From: an uncultured Acidobacteriaceae bacterium
GTDB taxonomy: Bacteria; Acidobacteriota; Terriglobia; Terriglobales; Acidobacteriaceae
DNA length: 12,068 nucleotides
Assembly (NCBI GenBank): GCA_903842845.1
Contig: CAIMNN010000087.1
Coordinates: forward strand, 1-12,068
Reading direction: 5' to 3'
Made by a program: the position numbers and the translations under genes. A model generated the notes under the pieces. It ran no database searches. It worked only from the letters and a program-made list of their open reading frames with translations, and was not told where the DNA came from. Positions 6,292-12,068 of the stretch are shown here, piece by piece (position 1 is the stretch's first letter; each line of letters starts with the position of its first letter).

Positions 6292-6337
6292 GGGTGAACC
6301 ATACTCCTCATTCAGTATATGGTTACCCTCGCTGCGC

Positions 6338-6384
6338 AAAAAAATACGGCCTATCCAATCGCAAAGTTCGCGATGAATAGGCCG
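6338..6384 (-). terminator. Rho-independent terminator of the giant beta-helix gene
   Basis: On the minus strand CGGCCTAT (6384-6377) pairs perfectly with ATAGGCCG (6354-6347). A nested TCGC/GCGA stem closes the inner loop, and the hairpin is followed by TATTTTTTT (6346-6338). It starts 15 nt after the stop codon at 6400 and insulates the downstream esterase gene. Confidence 0.9.
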
Positions 6385-6399
6385 CATGACATGCAAGTG

Positions 6400-9300
6400 T
6401 TACGGCGTAACGGTGACCTTAACCGATGCGCTGTTCGATGAGTGGAAGTCCGTGCTGCCGTTGTAGTCGGCGGTGATGTTGTGTGTGCCCACGGAGAGTG
6501 ATGAGGTGGTGAGTGCGGCCTTGCCGTTGCTCAGCGAGACCGTGCCGAGGAGTGTGGCTCCGTCGTAGAAGCTGACGGTGCCGGTGAGTGAGCCGGATAC
6601 GAAAGAGGAGACTGAAGCGGTGAAGGTCTCGCTGGCGCCCGACTTCACGGTTGTGCTGCTGGCGCTCAACGTGGTGTTGGTCAGCGCGGCAACGATTGTG
6701 TAGGTGTGCAAGACCGGAGTCGCCGCGCTGTAGATGGAGTTGCCGGCTTGCGTTGCCTGAATGATGCAATTGCCGGCGCTGAGGACTTTAGCAGCCGGAA
6801 CCGCCGGCGTGCCGAAGGTGGTGATGGCGCAGACGGAGGGAGTTGTTGAGTTGAAGCTGACCGTCAGGCCGGAGGTGGACGTTGCGTTGAGCTTGAAGGT
6901 TGCGTCTGGTGTGTAGCCCGTGGTTGGGAAGGGCGGAGTGAAGGTGATGGTTTGCGAGAGCTTGTTGATGACGTCCGTGATGGTGCCGCTGGCGTTTAGA
7001 TAGTTGCCAGTTGTGTCAGTGAAGGTCCACGAATCGCTTGAGTACGAGCCTGCCAGCGTGTGTGTCGTCCCTGAGAGGTTCATCTCAGAGATGAGATTGA
7101 CACCGTTGTAACCGGTTGCAGTTGCCGTGGCGGTGTGTGGATTGCCATCAAACGCAACGCTGTACGGCGTAACGTGGATCGTCGCTGTTGCCTTGCCAAT
7201 GGTTACCGAATAGGCGCGCGAGCCTGTGTACGGGCCGGTTCCGGTGCTGCTGTCGGTGGCAGTGACTGTGAAGTTGAACGTGCCCACCGCTGTCGGCGTG
7301 CCGCTAAGCAAGCCCGTGCTGGCGTTGAGCGTGAGTCCGGTTGGCTTTGTGCCACCCGTAACCACATAGTTGTAAGTCGCCGTGCCACCCGAGGCCGAAA
7401 TGTTCTGGCTGTATGCCGTGCCATAGGTCCCGTTGGGCAACGTGGATGGGCTGACGAGAATCGTTGCGGAGTTCACAGTCAGCGTGTAGTTTTGCTTTGC
7501 CGTTGCGCCGAGGTGGTCGGTGGCCTGGACGGTAAAGCTGAAGCTGCCGCCCGCGGTTGGTGTACCGCTCAGAGAGCCGCCGCTCGACAGCGTCAACCCG
7601 GCAGGCAGGCTGCCGCTGAAAACTGTGAACGTATACGGCGACGTGCCGTTGTTGGCCGTGATGCTCTGGCTGTAAGAGACACCGACGGTTGCGTTGGGCA
7701 ACGATGACGGCGAGATGGTGAGTGCAACAACGTTGAACGTGTTGCTATCAACGCTGATGAAGTTGGCATTGTGAAAGACCTTGGCGGTCAGAGAATCGCC
7801 AGTTTCTGCCGGCGCAATGCTGAGGTCGCCAAAGGTTGCAATGCCGTTGCTGTTGGTTGTCTGTAGCGTGGTTCCGCTCAACGTGCCCAGGTTGGCCTGC
7901 ATCGCGACGTCAATGCCGGAGACCTTGATGGCAACGCCGTTGTCCAGTATCTGCACCTGCGGTGATGGTGTGATGGTCACCCCGCTCACCTGCTGCGCTG
8001 CCGGCTCGGTGGTAAAGCTCAGCGAGTAAGCCGACTGAGTTGCTCCGGAGTCAACACAGGACGGGCCGTAAGCGGTTGTGGTGCGTGGGTTGCCGCGCTG
8101 GTCGGTGGTTTCACCCGGCAGCAGATTCGCAATTATGCCGCCGCAGATCGCCGGGCTTTCGGCCAATTCGATCATGGTTTGCGTCGGGCCACCGTAGTTG
8201 CCGAGCGGGGCAAGGTAGATGGTGCCGCCAATCACGTTGCCGCCGTTGTCGTTTAACGTGGACCCCTGGTAAATATCCGGACTACTTACGGATGCAGTAT
8301 TGCCCGAGACGATGGCATTGCTGAGCGTCAAATCAGACTCGTTGAAAATACCTCCGCCAAATTCTGCTTGATTGCCGCTGAAGGTGCTGTTGTTCACCGT
8401 CAACTCGCTCACATTCACAACGCCTGCACCGTAGCCCGAATTAGCTTGATTGCCGCTGAAGGTGCTGCCATTCAACGTCAAAGTACCAGTGTTGTAGATT
8501 GCACCACCGTATCCGTTATTTGCATGATTGCCGCTGAAGGTGCTGAAATCTACCGTCAAAGTGCCGTTGTTGTAGATGCCTGCGCCATAGGTGAAATCAC
8601 CCTGATTACCAGAGATGGTGCTTCTGTTGATGGTCAAGGTGCCGCCATTGTTGAAGATTGCTCCACCATGCGGGTTACCCTGTGCGTTTCCATTGCTGAT
8701 GATCAGATTCTGAATGAGGGCCAGCGTGCCGCCATTGAGTTGGAAGATCAGATAGGTCCCCGCGCCATCGATTGTGACCAGGTTCTTGCGCGTTACTCCG
8801 CTGCCGCTGTTTGTGCCGGTGATGGCTGTGTTTGGCGGAATGACGAGCGTGCCGCCGCTGCCCAGCGTGATGGTCTGCGGTGTGCCGAAGATCGTCGGGT
8901 CAAAGGTGATGTTGCCCGTGCCGGATGCCGCTGCGGCCGCCAGAGCGTCGCGCAATGAGCAATTGCTGCTGCTCGGGCAGTTCGCCGGAACACCGGTTGC
9001 ATCATCGCTTGTCGTGGTCACCACGTAGCTCGGCGGCGCGTTGACAACAATGCCAGTCTGGCTGCCGCTGGTAACGCCGGACCCGCTTGCCGTAATGCTT
9101 TGCGTGCCGGACAGATCAAAATTCACACTGAACGTCGCCGCGCCGTTGCTCCAGCTTGAAGGCTGAGTGATGGTCGCGGTGCCGTCGGTGCTGCTGCTGA
9201 TGGTGACAGGACCAGCGAAGCCGGTAGCAACGTTGTTGTACTGGTCATAAGCGGTGACCGTGCCGTTATTCGTTGTGTACTGAAAAACAGGTGATGGATA

Positions 9301-12068
9301 TCCGGTGACCGTGAGGTGCGTTGCCAAACCTGCGTTGACCGTGATGGAGTTGGAGGTTCCGGTATTGCTGTCAACCGTGTCGGTAGCCGTGATCGTTTGC
9401 CCACCGAGCGTGACCAACGTCGCGTTGAATGTATGCGTGCCATGGTCGCCTGCAACAAAAGTGTAGTTGGCAGGCAACGTCGCACTTGGATCGCTGCTGG
9501 TGAAGTGAACCGTTCCGTTGTAGCCGTTGATGGTGTTGCTGCCACTATCTTCCGCCGTCACTGTGAAGCTGAAAGGCACACCTGCCTGCTGCGGAGTTCC
9601 TGCTGATACAGCGAACTTGCTGAAGGCACCAGAGACATCGAAGGGGTCGCTGGTGGCGGTTATCGTGATAACGTCGGAAGCGCCAGAGGGCGAGACAGTG
9701 AGACTCACGCCCAGCTCATCGCCGGCGCCAGCCTGATTGATACTCAGGTCGTTGTAAGTTGCTTCACCACCTGAGGTCGGCTGGGTCAAGGTGCCGCTCA
9801 GCGTGCCGGAGCCAACAGACAGCGTAATCGGAAGCGGAACACCATTCACTGGATTGGTGACATGGTCTGTCAATGCAACCTGCGGCGCAGGTGTAATAAA
9901 TGCACCAGCACTGGTGTTTGAGGGCTGTGTATAGAACGCAACTGAGTAATCTGTCTGCACCGAGCCGGCATCCACGCAGGGCGAGGCGACGGAGTAGCCG
10001 GTGTAGGTCACGTTCGCATTGGAATAGCCGCGCTGGTCTGTGGTCAGACCTGGGTAGATCTGTGCCGGATCGCCTTCGCAGATTGCTGCGCTACCCGGCA
10101 GTGGAATCATGGTCTGCGTGGGACCGCCATAGTTGCCCAATGTGGCAAGGGTCGTGCTGCCTGTGCCGATAAGGCTGCTGCTGGAAAAATAGGAACCGCC
10201 TGCATGCTGGAAATCATTGAAGGAGCTTGCGGAGTTGCCATCGACAATGCTGTTGAATACAGTCAACGTTCCCGCGCCTAGATAGATTCCGCCAGCATTA
10301 AAACCAGCCTGATTGTTGGCGATGGTGGTGCTGTACAGGTTTGTGTTGCCTTCATCGTCGATTCCGCCACCCCACCATGTGGCCGAGTTGCCGGAGATGG
10401 TGCTGTTGATGATGGTCAGTGAGATGCCAGGGCCGGAGTTAGTCGCGATGCCGCCGCCTCTTCCTGAAGTGCCTGTGCTGGCAGCGTTGCCGGAGATGGT
10501 GCTGTCGATGACGGTCAGATTACCGCCTGCCAAATAGATGCCGCCGCCATAGGAATAAGGATTGGTGGCAGTGGTGGTCGCGTTGTTATGGACGATGGCG
10601 CTGTTGCTCACCGTGACATTGTTGTAGGCCATGATGCCGCCACCGTAGCTGGTTTGTCCGCCATCAAAAAAGCCTGTGCCGCCTGTGATGGTGAGCCCAT
10701 AGATAAACGTGTTGGCGCCCGCGTAGGTGTGAAAGATGGTGCCGACGTTCGGATCGTTGTTTCCGGAGACGGTCAAATGGTTTGCACCGAGTCCCCAGAT
10801 GTTGACCTGGTCGGGGCCGTACTGCAATGTTGCCAGCGGCGACGTGGACAATGTAATCGTTGTGCCGCTCAAGCTGGATGCAAAGGTAATATCACCACGC
10901 GATGCCGATCTGGCGGCGAGCATGGCATCACGCAGCGTACAGCTATGGCCCACGCTGGTAGGAGTGCAGTTGTCTTTGGTTGCAGTTGTCGGGTCATCCG
11001 CGGAGACGTTGACCAAAAATTGATTGGTTTGTATTGAGCCTACGTCAATGTTCGATGCGGAGCTGCAATTTGGATCGAGCGGCCAACCGCGTTGGTCGGC
11101 AAGAATTCCTCCATCATCGGCCACCAGGCCGGCGCAGATGGCTGCGCTGCCGGGCAGAAGTGCCATGGTCTCAGTGTCACCGCCGTAGAAGCCGAGCGGC
11201 ATCAACATCGGGTCAGCAACCACTGCATTGGTTTCAGCCGGATTGCATCCGACACAAGCATTGACGTCATTTTGGTAATACAGGTTGTGATCGGCGCTGG
11301 CAAAGCCTGTACTGGTGAAGGCGGTACCGCCGCCGCCGTTTGAATAAAAGATATTGTTACTGACGGCCGAAGGTTGACTGCTGGATGCAGTATCGATCTG
11401 GATTGCGCCACCGGATATGTACGAGAAATTTCCGTAGAAAGTATTGTTCTCAATGCCGGCGTGAGCGCCCGATGCAACGTGGATTGCGCCCCCGATGCCT
11501 GAAACACTCCCGGACTGATTCTGCGAGAACGTGTTGTCGGCGATTGTGCCGTCCATGCCGCCGGCAAATTCAATTGCGCCGCCGCTGTGGTCGCCCACGT
11601 TGCCGATGAACGTGCTGTTATAGACGATCAAATAACCAGCCGGCCCTGAGGCAAGGATTGCGCCGCCGACATGAGAAGCTGCGATGTTATCGATGAATGT
11701 GCAGTCAGATACGTTCAACTCATAGTTGTCGATGATGGCCGGCGCGGCATTGGTGATGGTGAGCCCGGAGATGAAGATGGAGCCCTGGGTAATGGTGAAG
11801 GCGGTATACGAAAAGAGATTGCCGTCAATCGTCAAATTTTTCGGCCCCGGACCAGTGATCACCAGCGTGCCGCTGGCTGAGATGTTGATCGCCGGCAATG
11901 AGCTGGTCAGCGTGATCGTCTGCGGCGTACTAAAGAGAGAGCCAAAGACTATGTTGTCACCGGCTACGGCGTGAGTAAGGGCATAGCGCAGTGAACCTGT
12001 ATCGGCTACGTTGTCGCTGGTGTCAGTGACTGTCCATGTTGTGGCATGAGCGCTGACAACAGAGAAAC
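6400..12068 (-). CDS. Giant secreted beta-helix/Ig-repeat protein with three choice-of-anchor-Q-type modules (start beyond right edge)
   Basis: The frame is open from the right edge to TAA at 6400: 1888 residues, with the start codon outside. It enters as FSVVSAHA-TTWTVTDTSDN, which looks like the end of a signal peptide and its cleavage site, so little is missing. The TTG at 11898 is internal. Three long modules follow (about 12045-11031, 11020-9949 and 9030-8029). Each starts with a '[ST]LR[DY]A' cap, runs through parallel beta-helix repeats rich in 'GGAI' and 'STFSGNxA' (Chlamydia Pmp-like repeats), and ends in 'GNYGGPTQTM..L..S.AIC...TDQRG...C.D.GS.Q', the choice-of-anchor Q signature. 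Between modules 2 and 3 lie Ig-like domains (9948-9031). After module 3 come another Ig-like stretch, two putative-Ig 'SPSSLPNATVGVSYSQ' domains (about 7722-7195), an MBG-like domain (7194-6965), an intermediate domain (about 6970-6680) and a C-terminal Big_3-type domain (about 6675-6400). There is no visible C-terminal autotransporter barrel, LPXTG or PEP-CTERM. A surface or secreted adhesin or polysaccharide-binding role is inferred. Confidence 0.9.
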   Translation of the reverse strand, partial: FSVVSAHATTWTVTDTSDNVADTGSLRYALTHAVAGDNIVFGSLFSTPQTITLTSSLPAINISASGTLVITGPGPKNLTIDGNLFSYTAFTITQGSIFISGLTITNAAPAIIDNYELNVSDCTFIDNIAASHVGGAILASGPAGYLIVYNSTFIGNVGDHSGGAIEFAGGMDGTIADNTFSQNQSGSVSGIGGAIHVASGAHAGIENNTFYGNFSYISGGAIQIDTASSSQPSAVSNNIFYSNGGGGTAFTSTGFASADHNLYYQNDVNACVGCNPAETNAVVADPMLMPLGFYGGDTETMALLPGSAAICAGLVADDGGILADQRGWPLDPNCSSASNIDVGSIQTNQFLVNVSADDPTTATKDNCTPTSVGHSCTLRDAMLAARSASRGDITFASSLSGTTITLSTSPLATLQYGPDQVNIWGLGANHLTVSGNNDPNVGTIFHTYAGANTFIYGLTITGGTGFFDGGQTSYGGGIMAYNNVTVSNSAIVHNNATTTATNPYSYGGGIYLAGGNLTVIDSTISGNAASTGTSGRGGGIATNSGPGISLTIINSTISGNSATWWGGGIDDEGNTNLYSTTIANNQAGFNAGGIYLGAGTLTVFNSIVDGNSASSFNDFQHAGGSYFSSSSLIGTGSTTLATLGNYGGPTQTMIPLPGSAAICEGDPAQIYPGLTTDQRGYSNANVTYTGYSVASPCVDAGSVQTDYSVAFYTQPSNTSAGAFITPAPQVALTDHVTNPVNGVPLPITLSVGSGTLSGTLTQPTSGGEATYNDLSINQAGAGDELGVSLTVSPSGASDVITITATSDPFDVSGAFSKFAVSAGTPQQAGVPFSFTVTAEDSGSNTINGYNGTVHFTSSDPSATLPANYTFVAGDHGTHTFNATLVTLGGQTITATDTVDSNTGTSNSITVNAGLATHLTVTGYPSPVFQYTTNNGTVTAYDQYNNVATGFAGPVTISSSTDGTATITQPSSWSNGAATFSVNFDLSGTQSITASGSGVTSGSQTGIVVNAPPSYVVTTTSDDATGVPANCPSSSNCSLRDALAAAAASGTGNITFDPTIFGTPQTITLGSGGTLVIPPNTAITGTNSGSGVTRKNLVTIDGAGTYLIFQLNGGTLALIQNLIISNGNAQGNPHGGAIFNNGGTLTINRSTISGNQGDFTYGAGIYNNGTLTVDFSTFSGNHANNGYGGAIYNTGTLTLNGSTFSGNQANSGYGAGVVNVSELTVNNSTFSGNQAEFGGGIFNESDLTLSNAIVSGNTASVSSPDIYQGSTLNDNGGNVIGGTIYLAPLGNYGGPTQTMIELAESPAICGGIIANLLPGETTDQRGNPRTTTAYGPSCVDSGATQSAYSLSFTTEPAAQQVSGVTITPSPQVQILDNGVAIKVSGIDVAMQANLGTLSGTTLQTTNSNGIATFGDLSIAPAETGDSLTAKVFHNANFISVDSNTFNVVALTISPSSLPNATVGVSYSQSITANNGTSPYTFTVFSGSLPAGLTLSSGGSLSGTPTAGGSFSFTVQATDHLGATAKQNYTLTVNSATILVSPSTLPNGTYGTAYSQNISASGGTATYNYVVTGGTKPTGLTLNASTGLLSGTPTAVGTFNFTVTATDSSTGTGPYTGSRAYSVTIGKATATIHVTPYSVAFDGNPHTATATATGYNGVNLISEMNLSGTTHTLAGSYSSDSWTFTDTTGNYLNASGTITDVINKLSQTITFTPPFPTTGYTPDATFKLNATSTSGLTVSFNSTTPSVCAITTFGTPAVPAAKVLSAGNCIIQATQAGNSIYSAATPVLHTYTIVAALTNTTLSASSTTVKSGASETFTASVSSFVSGSLTGTVSFYDGATLLGTVSLSNGKAALTTSSLSVGTHNITADYNGSTDFHSSNSASVKVTVTP
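8370..8681. repeat. 78-nt tandem coding repeats in beta-helix module 3
   Basis: The 20-mer GATTGCCGCTGAAGGTGCTG begins at 8370, 8448 and 8526, exactly 78 nt apart. A diverged fourth copy (GATTACCAGAGATGGTGCT) begins at 8604, again 78 nt on. Each unit encodes 26 residues of the form STFSGNxAxxxYGxxxxNxxxLTxN, one beta-helix coil. A shorter related unit 72 nt away lies around 8298. Similar but more diverged pairs occur in module 2 (10387 and 10486, 99 nt apart). Confidence 0.9.

Noticed and set aside
8370..8681. CRISPR-like direct repeats with regular spacing
   Set aside because: The 'spacers' are not unique; they are homologous coding sequence and the 78-nt period keeps the reading frame of a beta-helix protein.
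7135..8958. Plus-strand ORFs of 190 and 196 codons inside the giant gene
   Set aside because: They lie opposite recognisable Ig and beta-helix domains and show repetitive antisense composition only.
11896..11898. TTG at 11898 as the start of the giant protein
   Set aside because: The frame continues upstream to the window edge with family-like sequence (the SLRYAL cap) and an apparent signal-peptide end, so this Leu codon is internal.

Overview
The window reads as an ordinary chromosomal segment of a GC-rich Gram-negative bacterium. The gene set and protein style suggest Acidobacteriota of the Granulicella/Terriglobus type: a MutL, an AzgA-type purine permease, a secreted alpha-carbonic-anhydrase-like protein, a TTG-started metK, and a very large secreted beta-helix/Ig protein with 'choice-of-anchor Q' modules. 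This placement is inference from protein style; no rRNA or tRNA gene is present to confirm it.

Layout. Bases 1-559 (minus) hold the N-terminal 186 codons of mutL, interrupted by an unusual 7-bp tandem repeat at 184-218. Divergent from it, 638-1322 (plus) is a compact, AT-richer toxin-antitoxin cassette: antitoxin, overlapping ParE/RelE-like toxin, and a small third ORF of 56 codons. A nucleobase permease follows (1368-2693, plus). It converges on a secreted carbonic-anhydrase-like gene (2813-3553, minus), and the gap between them holds a 73-nt imperfect palindrome with a perfect 26-bp core. metK (3670-4818, minus) has a clear intrinsic terminator after it and a 9-bp-stem hairpin in its leader. 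A secreted SGNH/GDSL esterase (5035-6291, minus) follows. The rest of the window (6400-12068, minus) is a single giant exported protein whose start codon lies just beyond the right edge; it has its own terminator.

How the genes relate. mutL and metK are housekeeping genes. The permease probably salvages purines. The carbonic-anhydrase-like protein, the esterase and the giant beta-helix protein all carry, or appear to carry, export signals, so the right half is biased to envelope or extracellular functions. Terminators and spacing indicate separate transcription units, not one operon. The toxin-antitoxin cassette differs in composition from its neighbours and is the most likely horizontally acquired piece.

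The items most worth a second look are: the carbonic-anhydrase homologue lacking two of the three zinc histidines; the frame-breaking heptamer repeat inside mutL; the large CTAG-rich palindrome; and the triplicated beta-helix architecture of the giant protein with its 78-nt coding repeats. I saw no CRISPR array, IS element, prophage gene or RNA gene.
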